From positions 36,140,942-36,204,941 of the forward strand of contig QCXZ01000001.1 of NCBI GenBank assembly GCA_025024175.1: a DNA stretch of 64,000 nt, written 5' to 3'. Shown here in pieces: positions 11,317-22,459 of the stretch. Under the pieces are notes generated by a model. The model did no database searches and was not told where the DNA came from. It was given only the letters and a program-made list of their open reading frames with translations. The position numbers were made by a program, and so were the translations under genes. Numbering within the stretch: position 1 is the stretch's first letter; every line of letters starts with the position of its first letter. Source of the DNA: Rhyzopertha dominica. Lineage: Eukaryota > Arthropoda > Insecta > Coleoptera > Bostrichidae.

Positions 11317-13995
11317 ACACTTGCCAATTATATTAGTAGTAACAATAATTTGCGCTGCTGCTCTTCTCTTGATCTAGCTCAAAGGCTTTTGTTAATAGGT
11401 AGATACATAATTAAATTATAAGCAGTATAAAACTTTTGCTACATAATTTGGCTGATGCCAGGATTAATACAGAAAAACCATTTAAGCTTGTAAGAGTATC
11501 TAACTTCAGTTAATCGTAATGTATCGTAGGTAGCAAACCAGTCAAGACAACTTTTTATTTTATAGTAAACATAAACTGAATCGCTTTAGTGGTTGGTTTA
11601 GGAAAACAAAGCAAATTCCCAATGATTAAGCGATTTCATCTTTAATTTTTCATCATCACCAATATTTAAAGACGTTTAGTACCTATCTAACAAATGTTGT
11701 CAATATAAATTGTAAAATTGTGAATATAACAGAAAAAATGGTTCAAATTAAAGTTATCTGGAATTAAGTGCTTAACAAATTAAAAACCACAATCTTGTTT
11801 TACCTAAATGTAGGTAGGTAGGTATATATTATTGGACTTTTAGATTTTAGTGAAATTTATTAATTTTATTTATTAAGTTTATTAATAGCTCAGTCGCACC
11901 ATAGCCGTTTAAAGACGGCTGTGGTCGCACCCGCTCACGATTTAGTTTTTTTTTATATTGACACTTACGGTGTATGCGCCATTTTAAAAATCGTCGAAAC
12001 GAAAGCAGCTCCGGTTTTCACGATTCATTTTCGAAAACATTTGCAGAAATTAAATTGATAAATACTTTCAAACTGGTAAATTTACTGATGATCGTAAAGA
12101 ATGGAAGTATGTACATACCTAGTGGTTTTCTATCTGCTTTCCGAATAAGTTTCTTTTTAGAAAACAGTTGTTTTACTTTCCTTGGTCGTTGTCTTACATT
12201 AATCGTAAAACTACAGTTAATCAACATTTTGACTACATACCATTTACCACACAAACGCCAAAAATCATGGCTAACATGCAACAAGGAAGACATAAATATT
12301 TCAGAAACTACCAGTAATAGGTATCGGCAACCTCACATCATCATGAAAAAAAGTTTTTTTTTTGTTTGAAATTGACAAATGTTGGGATTCATAAATTGTA
12401 TTTAAATTAAAACGAATTTATCCATTTACCATAAGCAAATGATTTGCCTATTAGTTATGGAAATGAATCGTGATAACAGTATCCTTCTAGCAATATTCGT
12501 TTTGGAAATATTCAAAATGCAGATTTAAAAATTTTTACAACAATTTAAAAAATGCAATAATATACAGGATGCTCCATTCAAGATGGCCTGCCTTCTTTGT
12601 AAATATCACCCTGTATAGTAGCAAAGATAGTAGTAATAGCTGCCAAAAATACAAACCCAATACCTCTGAGATAGTTATGTTTCGTAAAGTTTATTTAGCT
12701 TGTAATAATCTTGATGCTTTAATGTATGTAATCCTTATCATAATATATTTTTAATTAATTAATCAAAACATGTTCACTCGTCATAGATCATTATTTAATA
12801 TTACAAAAAATAGCCTTTTTCAAAATTTTTACATACACTCAACATAAAAAATTACGTTCAATGATCCTCATGAAGCAATATATCAATTTTTGTATGAAAA
12901 TGGGTATTTTGACACGAAGCAGCACCCTAGTGACACGAAATCAAGAAAGTTGTTTGGCCACGCTTACAAATCATAAGCTACCATCTAACGAAAACCCGAG
13001 ACCAATACGATGCTTAGGAGCTGATATCTCAGAATTTACGGAGGGGCGAATGGAAAATCGAGCACATAAGCGCCATAGGTTATACTAAAAATCATCGTTG
13101 TGAAGGAGTATATGAAATTAAAAGCTATTAAGTATGTATTCATTCGACAATTTTATTATACGGCTGTTCAAAAACTATTTCATAAACAAATGCCGGAAAG
13201 CTTAAATGATAAGGAATCGATAATTAGGAATGCTTGAAAGATTTTACAATAATGTTTCTTTCATATTCTCATGAAACGTGGTGTAATAAAACACATTATA
13301 TCCATTATATCAAGTGCGGTAAAAAGTGATCTACTCGTGGTTAGATTCGTAGCTGCCATATCCGATTAATTAATATGGAATAAAAAAAACTAATTATCTA
13401 TGTTTTTTTTTCGATTACTTCCTTAACGCTAAATACCATTTAACAGCACCTGCATATTCCAGATTTGCGTTTTAATTTTGTTAAACTGATGTTATTTTAT
13501 GAACTCGAAACTTTTACCGTGCTCCATCCTTGTTAATTTTAAAAATTTCTTCTAGGCTATTTTTAACGTCGACAAATGAAAAACAAGAAGTGTATCACAA
13601 CAATGTTAAAGTTACGATAAAGTACTTACAAGATAAGAAAGAAAACAGTTGTAGGGAACCTACCTCTTTGCTTGTCACTAACAGGTATGCAATTAATTCT
13701 ATACCTATAGATACTACCTTAAAGAATGGAAAACTTTTCACGTGGTTCAGAACGTGTTTGTGAATACGAGTGTTAGGTTTCCATTCTTAATCGAAAATTG
13801 TTTACACGGTTTCGTAAAAAGAAAATATGAATGAATGAACTTGAAATGTTTAAATATCAAAGTGGCTTATTTACAAAAAGATATGAAACAAAATTCAAAA
13901 TAACCCAAGCCCTCATACATCAAATAAAAATTAACACCACTGGTTAGACAATTCATTCTTTAGTAAGTAAATTAGTATTATTATAATGTACTCAC
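11317..13995. other. per intron 1, gene-free stretch with small repeats
   Basis: No gene recognised. It contains a GC-containing hairpin at 11898-11925, a short pair of inverted ends (TATACAGGATG...CACCCTGTATA, 12562-12616) that looks like a MITE remnant, and a further CACGTG at 13739-13744. The 131-codon open frame at 11974-12369 has no recognisable motif and is not called as a gene. Confidence 0.5.
11898..11925. repeat. GC-containing hairpin
   Basis: ACCATAGCCGT and ACGGCTGTGGT form an 11-bp stem (one G-U type pair) around a 6-nt loop, followed by a T-rich stretch. It stands out in AT-rich surroundings. The role is unknown. Confidence 0.5.
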
Positions 13996-14083
13996 CTTCA
14001 GTATCTTTAAACCTCAGAGTGCTCACTAGACAAAACAGTATATATTCTTGTCCACTATTGTCAGATTGAAACCGAACAGCACT
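13996..14083 (-). other. per: candidate untranslated first exon of per
   Basis: On the minus strand a consensus donor (CTGAAG|GTGAGT) closes an 88-nt stretch that begins at an initiator-like TCAGT (A at 14083), with a 4-of-5 match to a downstream promoter element at about +28. A long first intron to the strong acceptor at 7298 would resemble the untranslated first exon of fly per. Assignment to per is inference: it rests on strand, donor quality and the E-boxes just upstream. No other minus-strand gene start was seen between here and 7268. Confidence 0.5.
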
Positions 14084-14226
14084 GAAGAATAATTCAAAAT
14101 AAGCCAGACGTTTTGCGTCGAGCTAAATTTGAGTGAGAGCGCAATTCATCGTATAACACAGTAGAAAAGGACAAAGCGTAAATGTATCGCATACATACCA
14201 CGGGAGGTCACGCTTAAGACNACGTG
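14084..14226 (-). promoter_or_regulatory. candidate per core promoter with tandem E-boxes
   Basis: Read on the minus strand, CACGTn (14226-14221, the n being one ambiguous base) is followed after exactly 7 nt by GCGTG (14213-14209), about 130 bp upstream of an initiator-like TCAGT. Tandem E1-E2 E-boxes with a 6-7 nt spacer are the known CLOCK-partner element of period promoters. If the n is G on this strand, the first box is a perfect CACGTG. No TATA box was seen at -30. Confidence 0.5.
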
Positions 14227-14677
14227 AGTTCTCCCTCTGCATCTCGGACTTGATTATTTATGTGCTCAATATAATACTGGCGCATTAGATTCTTTATTTC
14301 CACGAAGAGGTAGCTATTGTACAGAATAATAAACCTAATTTTTGCTTAAGAATTTATTTGAATTCTGCGGATCCCTTAAAAATGTAACTTTTTTAACACG
14401 AGAGTTTTTATTACGTACCTACTAGAATTGTTTCGTAACTATAAATTGGCTGCAACATAAATATTAATCGTGCTTACCTTGTAGCAGATTACTAATAGGT
14501 AAAATACCCATTAATATGTTTGCACAAAACAGGATTGTCTTATCATTAAAATGTAAAAACATATCTTTGTTAAATTAACGTTTTTTTAATTAAAACTCAT
14601 TTAGAAATTTTCAATGTTAAACCTTGAAAATTATTGCATTTTAATAACTGATGTGTTCGAATTTCGAACATAGCTAA
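14227..14677. other. AT-rich stretch between the candidate per promoter and the Tc3-like element
   Basis: No gene or known repeat recognised. This is the natural place for further upstream control of per, but no specific site can be supported beyond the E-boxes described. Confidence 0.4.
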
Positions 14678-16014
14678 ACTGGGGAGCATAACTATAACCC
14701 CATCCTAAATTTTTAAGTTATTCTTCGTTAAATGCAAACGTAAATTAATGTAGGTAACTAACAAGAGGGATAANAGAAACGAAAATAATAAGAACTAACT
14801 ATTCAGTCATTTGTTAACAGTTTCATTTAATTTTAATTTTAAGAGAACATTTGGGTGTGACCTCCATTCTTTCTAGTTCGCTCAAAAATTCTACAATTCA
14901 TGCTTTCAACCAAATTATTTAATATTCGTGGTTCCAAATTGACCCAAACATTTTCTAATGAATTTTTAAGTTCATTTATGGTGGCATACTGTCGGTTATT
15001 CACATATAATACTCGCCGAACTAAGATACCCCAAAGGTTTTCAATTGGGTTCATGGCAGGTGAACAAGCCACTCTAACAATTCGACATTTTACATTATCT
15101 TGTTGGAAAATTAAATCCTGTTCGGAATTTTTATTTAAAAAATGCATTAAATTTGCCTCAAGAACTTCAATGTTCTCTCGACTGTTCATTCGTGTTGATG
15201 GATAAGCCAATGTTAAAACGCCTGCTTTTGTAAAAGCAGTCCCATACCATTAACGTACCACCTCCAAAGTTTCATTTTGAAAAATACTCAGGTTCTCTCC
15301 TCAAATCTCGCCGATAACAATTGAAATCATCTGGACCATCAAGATTAAATTTTTTCATCAGAAAAGATAATCTGTTTTTTTTTAATGACATGGTTTAATT
15401 CGAGGTTTAATTGTAAAGTTTTGGTTTACATGTTCCCAATTTTGATCCATATTCTCACGAGCAAATTCCAAACGGGCTGTTTTACGGTGAGGAAGAATTC
15501 TCGGTCATTTTCTTAGTTTTCGCCGTACAATGTGTTCGCTTTTCTGCAGAACCCTCCCTATACTACATTTTGAAATATCAATCCCGCAATCTTGGGTAAT
15601 TCTTTTTCGACTTTTTAAAGTGTGTTACTCCCTGTAGCAATAATTCTTCTTGGGACCACCTTTCTTGTTTGTGCCATACTGTTCAAGGTTTCGCAAATAA
15701 TTGGCGATAACTTTACATTACAATTTTCATCCCAAAAATCCAAGATTTTACCTTTTTCCATGTCGCTCAGATACCTTCCACGAGGCATTTTTAACACTTG
15801 TTACAACATAGTGACAGTTAATAAATGATAACAAATAACAAACATGTTTTTGACGTTCGATCACAGCCACCTAAAAGTTTTTTAAGTGGCGTTATAGTTA
15901 TGCACCACGTAAATTTTAAAAATTATTTCATTAAATTATGGAAATTACTTTAAACAGTGCAGTTCCCATTATTAACAGATCATTCAAGGTGGGGCTATAG
16001 TCATGCTCCCCAGT
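14678..16014 (-). mobile_element. Tc3-like DNA transposon, decayed
   Basis: The terminal inverted repeats are ACTGGGGAGCATAACTATA at 14678 and its reverse complement ending at 16014 (CTATAGTCATGCTCCCCAGT). Between them, on the minus strand, an N-terminal piece (MPRGRYLSDMEKGKILDFWD, helix-turn-helix) lies at about 15600-15790 and a C-terminal DDE piece (LIFQQDNVKCR..., NPIENLWGILVRRV, 14839-15210). The middle is broken by frameshifts and stops. It sits about 0.6 kb upstream of the candidate per start site. Confidence 0.85.
14839..15210 (-). pseudogene. Tc3-like transposase, C-terminal part
   Basis: FQQDN and NPIENLWGILVRRVLYVNNR are hallmark motifs of the Tc1/Tc3 DDE transposase second half. 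The catalytic Asp of FQQDN is kept, as is the Glu of NPIEN. The frame opens mid-protein and upstream parts lie in other frames, so it is not functional as it stands. Confidence 0.85.
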
Positions 16015-17174
16015 GTATATGTTGCAGCTACAAAAAAGTTAAAATAGAGAAATATTGAGCGAATGCTTTTATATATAATATTATAATAACCCTTTTCCTT
16101 TTGAAGATATTACCTAGCGAGAATGTATTTTTTGACATTTTCAAAAGGCTGGGATATTTCCTTAATTTGTTAATTTTGATGTGTATATTATTAGAGCACT
16201 TTTTTAGTTCGCCTCTCCTGAAATTATTAGAATCGAAATTATTTGTTTTCAAGAAAGTATGATAAACTGTTTCTATTTCTTATAGGCCACATATTTGATT
16301 TTGCTAAAATTGAACCTATTTTTCCCTTTTCACGGAATCATCGAATACGTTAACCCTATTTAAAGTATAACTTCTTTTCCGGAATAACATTTTTTGTTCG
16401 TGTTTCATTAAAAAAAGTACAAAATTTGTTAGAATCGTCACATAAAAAATTGAAATCCATGTTCGAAGTGACTTCTAAACATTTTTTATCAATATTTCAT
16501 CTGTCACTGAATCTGCTGAAAAACCTTACCACCTGGAATTGGGTATTTCAGCGTTTTTTTTATTATACATTCCGAACGATCCAATTGAATAAGAATGACC
16601 TGTTTTTTTATTTCTTTCAATATTGCGTATAACTTGAGATATTAATTTAAAAGAAATTAAAGAATTCAGCTGTGAAGAATTCAGCTGTGACGTCGTAAGT
16701 GAACAATCTGGCTGTACCGTATTAAAAAGAGAGGGATAAACAACTATCGGAGTAAGTAGCAATATCGCGTACAGCTGACCACTGACAGCTGAGCCGAATC
16801 ATCTGTAAACGCGTTTTTATGTGTTGTGTTTGTTTTCTTTTGTTTATCGTTCATTGTTCTTGCGTTAATTAAGCATCATCAAACACAAACACCAACACCG
16901 GCACATGATGATAACGTTTACAAAATATGTGTTTACAATCATCAGCTTGTCTGACGCCCGACATCCTACCGTGATTTGATAGCCACAAAAGCATGCAAAG
17001 TAACACTGCTGCCAAGTTGCGTATTTCCTTTTTCAGTTAAGTCGTCACATCCTTTGGAGGGCGTTTTAAAATAGTTCAACTTTGACTTTAATATTCACGT
17101 ATTTAAATACATATTTTATACTAACCTAAGCTACTAAAATATTTCGGTGAGTGATTTTGTAATTGTGGGTGGCG
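16015..17174. other. intergenic stretch, no gene recognised
   Basis: AT-rich to 16.7 kb. A small direct duplication GAATTCAGCTGTGA occurs twice at about 16661-16689. Between 16.75 and 17.05 kb composition rises and CA/AACACC-rich sequence appears, but no gene was identified. Confidence 0.45.
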
Positions 17175-17306
17175 ATGGCGCATCGTCTAGTTGGTATTAA
17201 TAATTTAAATTCCATAATACAAAGAATAACAGATGAATTTATCCGTGGTAATCGTAATGCAAATAAACACAAAATGTTAGAGTTCGTTATATTTCTATTT
17301 ATTTGA
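17175..17306 (+). CDS. small open frame of 43 codons, unrecognised
   Basis: ATG GCG at 17175 opens MAHRLVGINNLNSIIQRITD..., stopping at TGA 17304-17306. It follows a donor-like GTGAGTG at 17149. I do not recognise the peptide. It could be the first coding exon of an unrecognised gene, part of a transposon, or chance. Confidence 0.15.
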   Translation: MAHRLVGINNLNSIIQRITDEFIRGNRNANKHKMLEFVIFLFI

Positions 17307-18039
17307 AAGTTAAAGAGATATTTTTTTAATTCTTTTATAGATTATTTTGTGATATATCTTTTGTTTGAAAGTCGGTACAAATAAATTGCTTTCTTTTAAA
17401 TTATAGCTTATTTTTGTTACGTCATGAACAGAATAAACTATAAAAATAATCCCACGGATTTTATATCTTTTCGCTCAACTTTTACGTTTAAAGAGCGGAT
17501 CGTATGTACACCGAAAATAGTTGATTGTCAACAACAACAAATTTCCGTTTGTTACGTACAAATTTGTTGTAGTAAAGAATTATTTGTTGTAAATACCATA
17601 CATTTGCTTCCTTGTTGTTTCGATTTACTAAAATCATATTGTTGCCTGTACCAAGATAAATTTTGTTACCGCAAATAATATATATGTTAAAGCTAATAAA
17701 TTAAATGAGTTACATACACAAAAAAAAGTGTTGTCATTTTCTAGCCAATCACAACCGTTTAAATCACGCCATTACCATATAAGATCATAACCGAAAATGC
17801 TGCTAAAGCCATTCATTGTTGCCAGGTTGGGCGATTCATCCCCAAAGAGAAAGAATTCGTATTTGGCAACTTTGAAATTCAAAGACAAAAACTATATCTC
17901 TAGATTTGATTTATTAAACGTTGTAACAATATAATGTATGTGTTCATGCAGAACTCGCTCTAAGTTGAATTTATTTTTATTAAATTTTTGTTCGTTATGT
18001 TAATCTGATTGTATGCTACGACCATCAATGACGGTTTTA
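17307..18039. other. intergenic stretch rich in TTGTTG/ACAAAT
   Basis: No gene recognised. Repeated short TTGTTG and ACAAATTTGTTG words occur at 17520-17680. A CCAAT-like box (AGCCAATCAC) lies at about 17742-17751. Confidence 0.4.
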
Positions 18040-18338
18040 GCGTTTTCGTAATGGCGGTAGTAATCGGCATTTGATCAGTCTGGACGACATTTTGCCGAGT
18101 GTGGGAAACTGCTGAAGAATACTGGCAATTCTGTCGGCATCGGCAGCCCGATTTGCGCAAAGCGGCACAACACACAACTTCCCATGAGTGCGGACGCGTG
18201 CAGTGCAGCTTCATGCTGCATATTAGTAGAATAGGATTTATCAATATTCAAGAAGTTTGTTTTAACTGGATGCATCAGTCGCGGAGGTCTTGGAAACGTA
18301 TGGTTTCCAGAATGCCGATCTAATTAGAGGTTTTCAAT
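18040..18338 (+). ncRNA. candidate exon of an uncharacterised plus-strand transcript
   Basis: Composition here is near 45-50 percent GC, against about one third in the surroundings, and the stretch ends in a consensus donor, TTTTCAAT|GTAAGT (donor at 18339). A good acceptor (TTTTTATATTTTCAG) follows at 18690, then AATAAA at about 18706. No ATG-started frame of note crosses it, and no protein similarity was recognised, so a non-coding RNA or a 5' UTR exon is the best guess. Confidence 0.3.
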
Positions 18339-18730
18339 GTAAGTACAATTAATTCTTTATGTTATTTCTTATGAGTTTTTAGGGTAGTTTCAAATTGAAG
18401 CGTTTTTAATTACTTGTATGCCCTATAGTAGAGCTACAGTAATCCGGATCTAGACTGGACTCATCCGTGTTAGTAAAAAAATCCATACCCTTTGTTACTT
18501 TGAATTATTTCCTACTTCCCAACAAGTTAATGCTTCCTACTTTGTGCTGTTTTCTAGCCGCCATTTTGCTTATTTTACCCGTTTCCAGTCCATGTTCATA
18601 CAACGCTACAATTTACTGATATCCACGACGGCCAATGGACACGTAACTTTAAGTTTTGTGTTAATAGAAATATTTATTTTTATATTTTCAGCATTCTTTC
18701 AGTTAATAAATACTTCATGAATGAAGTCTT

Positions 18731-19740
18731 GTTTTATTATATTGTACCATGTTTGCAATGAAATTAGCATATGTGCAGCAGTTCAGAAATTAAATGTGAA
18801 CAAAGAGTGGCAAGTAAGTATTCATTTATAAATAAACCAGATTGAAAATTAATAAATATAGCTTATTGTACCAACATGTTGTGCATTTGCCTTCATAAAT
18901 ATTAGGTATCCGTACATGTAAGTAATAGTGAGTGTTGGAAGAACTAACAGTTCATCAGTCTCTTTAAATACGAATGACTTGCCCGTACAACAAAATAATT
19001 AGTTATTGTAACTACTACAAACACATTGTGATTAATAAATAATAAGTGATTTTAACAAATATCGTTTTTGTTGCTACTAATAAAAAATTACTTCTAATAA
19101 CAAATATTTTGCGCAACAAAAATAATTCGTTGTCTTTACAAAGTTTTTATTTGAGGCTATAGCTACAAACAGAATTTGTTGACAATACTAAATTTAAAGT
19201 AAACCGAACAAATCCTTTCTTTCAGTGTAGAGAACAGAGATTAATAGTTCATAATATGATGGCAAAGATTTGGTTTATCAAAAAGGCGGGGCAGATTTAT
19301 TTTCGTGATATAACGCATTTCACGAGGCTGAAACAGGCAGACGTAGTTGGATTTATATAACAAAATGCACTATTGCAAAGCGTTACAAATTGATTCACCT
19401 TTAAGTCGTTGGGTTACAACTTATCCCCATCAGAAAAAAAGAAGAAAGTTTAACTTGATGAAATTGCAGATGAAGTTACGGCCAAATAAATCAAAACGAC
19501 ATAGATTTCGGAAATATAAAGGTGCCCGTGTATGACTAGAAAATTAAAATTTCTATACGAACGTGGAAGTATAAGTAGATATAGCTGTTATCTACTAGCT
19601 GTACAAAAAAGGAAACATCCAAAATTGAACATCAGTAATGCATTATTTACCCTCTCTTTAATGGAGTTTTCTTTGTATTCACTCGATTCATTCTTTTGTC
19701 TTTGTGACTATGAAAATAGTTATTTTTAAGCTTTGTGCAT
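18731..19740. other. gene-free stretch
   Basis: AT-rich with TTGTTG/ACAAC words around 18980-19200, resembling those at 17520-17680. Two short plus-strand frames (19347-19535 basic, and 19532-19729) have no known motif. Confidence 0.4.
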
Positions 19741-20125
19741 TACGAAAAATCTTGGAAAATTCTGGATAACCCACGGGGGAACGGGAGGTAAGCATAATAA
19801 GGCTACTTAGGGCTGTATTTTGAGGCTTGTTAGTGTCTTTTTTTAATGTAAAAAACTGGGGAACAAATACTATACTGTATATAGTATATTGGTATTGAGA
19901 AATAACGTTAGGCCTGTTTCCCTAGGAAAACGGAGGATCCAGGGGTCCTCTCCAGAAAATATGTTGAAACAAGGATTGTTAAGAATGTTTCGAGGCAAGT
20001 TAGTGTCTTTTTTAATGTAAAATACCATAAAACAAGCACTAAAATCTTAAAATTGTTAGTCATGAATAATGTTAAATCTGTTCCCCAGGGGTGTGGGGGG
20101 TCTGATTACTTTGAAGACGATTGTC
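19740..20125. repeat. two diverged copies of a roughly 160-bp repeat
   Basis: GTTAGTGTCTTTTTTTAATGTAAAA occurs at about 19829 and again at about 19989, and the CTGTTTCCCTAGG / CTGTTCCCCAGG blocks are similarly spaced. A degenerate tandem duplication of unknown origin. Confidence 0.5.
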
Positions 20126-20860
20126 TCACAAACAGAATAAACATTTTTCAAAATAGTAATTAACAAGTTACTATTCTCCAAAAATTGTATAATCATGGAA
20201 TAACAGCATGCTGTTGCTAATATTAGCATTATACATTTTAGTTTGTTGTGAAAACGATTAAGTTACATGCAATAGAAAAAAGCCTGTTACAAACAGTTAC
20301 TAACACATTACAATCCACCAAAAATTTTATAATTGAGGAATGATTAGTTTATTTTTTTACTATTAAGTTACAAACAAAAACACACAGAGAGACAAACAAG
20401 TTACACTTCCGCAAAAATTATATAATCTGTAATAAAACATGCCCCTGTTAATATTAGCAATACCTACCGATTATAGTGTTTTTGAAAACGATTAAGTTTC
20501 AAGTAAAAAACACTGTTACAAAACAAGTTATAATCCAACAAAAATCTTATAATCATGGAATTAACAATATGCCATTAGCAATATTCTGATTTCAGTTTTT
20601 GTAAAGGATTAAGTTATGAACCAAAAGACACTTTTACAAACAGTCACTAACAAGTTAGAATTAACTAAAACTTGTGCAATTATAACATGTCATTGCAAAC
20701 ATTTACAATACCGATTTGTGAGTATTAAGTTAGAAACGAAAAAATGCTGTTAAAACCAGTAGTTATAAGCAAGTTAAACTCAACCAAAAATGTTTAATCA
20801 TAGAATTACAACATGCGCCTGCTAACATTACTATGTATATATGTATGTATAGCATGTCAC
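20126..20860. repeat. diverged tandem repeat, units of about 115-125 bp, about six copies
   Basis: Recurring order of words in each unit: GATTAAGTTA, (CT)GTTACAAACAGTTACTAACA, CA(C)CAAAAAT(T)TTATAATCAT and TAATATTAGCAATA. Copies start near 20130, 20250, 20365, 20485, 20605 and 20720, and differ at many positions, so the array is old. Confidence 0.65.
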
Positions 20861-22210
20861 CCATCATATAGTGTAAAATACCCATGAACTACACAAAGTA
20901 TATTTACAGTAGTAAACAACAAATCACTTTAGTACTCTAAGACTGTAATATTTTTTTTCTTCTTAAAACCTACACTAAGTAAATTCTTAATCTACACAAA
21001 TTGTGATCTTTGAATATCATCTGAATCAGTATGAATAATAAAACATGTTATATAAAAAAAATCACTGATAAATACTTCTAGATGCACTGACTGCAAATAT
21101 TGTTGATCATTTACCTTATTTAATATAGGAAAAACAAAAAGACAAATTTAATCAAATATTGTCTGTATACATTGACTGGTCTGATTGATGAGTGGCATAC
21201 AGTCAACAACCGATCAGATGATGTGTATCAGCAAAAGCAATTCAACAATAAAAAAAATCCTAATTAATGAAAATAAATGTCGTTCACAACAAACTAAAAA
21301 TTCTAATTAGTTTTGTTCAAAATTTGAACTGTCATCCCTTCAGAAAAGGTTGAAAGTCTTCGTTTTCCTTACACCATGCAAGAAATAATTTTCAGTTTCG
21401 AGATTTCGACAAAGGCTTTTCAAAAATTTTTTGTCACTGACACTTTTCTTCTGAAAGTACTGTAACAGATATAGAATTTTACCATCGCCTAACCCAAGCA
21501 GAACTACGGGCAATCTAATCTTACTACTGCATTGCAGGGTTCATACAATTTCCCTCTTACATGTTTTTTTACCAACACCAAAGAGTTTATTATTATATGG
21601 AATAATATAATTAAAGCCAATACTAAAATGATGAAAGAAGTGCTATTGAAAATAGACAAATCCAATGGTGGTCACCATTTTTTATTCAGGGGTTCTATTC
21701 GGGAAGGTTATAGATATTATAAATTAATTTAAAAAGTATTTAACTTTCCATAACTTTGTGCACACTCTACACAGACATAAATCATTGACAGCGGAATACA
21801 ATGTATCAAGACACACAATTAAGGGTACACCACTATGGGGTAAACTTATTGTAACTACCCCTCTACATATATTTGAACGCCACATGAAAACCGAATCGAA
21901 AACACCTCTTTTTATATGATTGCAATCGCTAGACAAAACATATTTTTACATTGTGTTAATAGCATTTCCAATTCCATTTACGGATAACAAAATTACTATT
22001 TATCAAAGAATGCATTTGTTCCACGAATTTACAGGTAAAAAGGACTGGGAGCATGCATGTGGTTGATAAGGGTTCGATTCTTGTTCCAGACAAAATATTT
22101 TTTTGTGGTACTCTAAAATATCCACAGGTTGGTAAAAGTTAAAAAGAAACTTAAAAGTTTTTCAAAACATGTAATTAAACTGCTAATAATACATACATAT
22201 CTGTGCATAT
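20861..22210. other. gene-free stretch upstream of the HAX1 3' end
   Basis: No gene recognised. Words CATGTATATATGTATGTAT and short AT repeats occur near 20830. A GGTTCGATTC box, like a tRNA internal promoter box B, occurs at about 22067, without a convincing tRNA around it. Confidence 0.4.
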
Positions 22211-22459
22211 TTACAACTTAAACCACTTAAGCCAAGATCCCTTTTGGTTATCACCTGAATGTGACTCTGGTAAACTATTATTTTTCCATAACCTGTCTAG
22301 ATCATTTTGATCCATATTAACCAAATTTTCTATTCTTTCTTCTTTACCATCCTTGCTCCTTTTAATGGTAACTGTGTGTTCTTTATCATCCATCTTGCGT
22401 GTAATTGTAGTTTCTTCATTACCATCACTATCACGTACAGTTTTGTGTATCTCTATTGA
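22211..22459 (-). CDS. HAX1: HAX1 coding exon 4, residues 175-256 and stop
   Basis: The acceptor TATTATTTTAG ends at 22460. The exon reads SIEIHKTVRDSDGNEETTIT and ends GSWLKWFKL followed by TAA at 22213-22211. The DxDGxxExTxT pattern is the conserved HAX1 C-terminal signature. No clear AATAAA was seen just downstream. Confidence 0.88.
   Translation of the reverse strand, partial: SIEIHKTVRDSDGNEETTITRKMDDKEHTVTIKRSKDGKEERIENLVNMDQNDLDRLWKNNSLPESHSGDNQKGSWLKWFKL

Noticed and set aside
11974..12369. 131-codon plus-strand frame
   Set aside because: No recognised motif, low-complexity AT-rich codons, and a competing 91-codon frame on the other strand. Treated as chance.
18075..18275. 66-codon minus-strand frame in the GC-rich island
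   Set aside because: It has an ATG, but no motif and no supporting splice sites; the plus-strand donor makes a plus-strand transcript more likely.
17520..19210. Possible inverted pair between 17520-17680 and 18980-19200
   Set aside because: Similarity is limited to TTGTTG/ACAAAT-rich words with few alignable blocks.
22064..22090. GGTTCGATTC box, possible tRNA gene or SINE head (also GGTTCAATTCCC at about 4050)
   Set aside because: No matching acceptor stem or box A at the right distance, so no tRNA; SINE origin is possible but cannot be supported.
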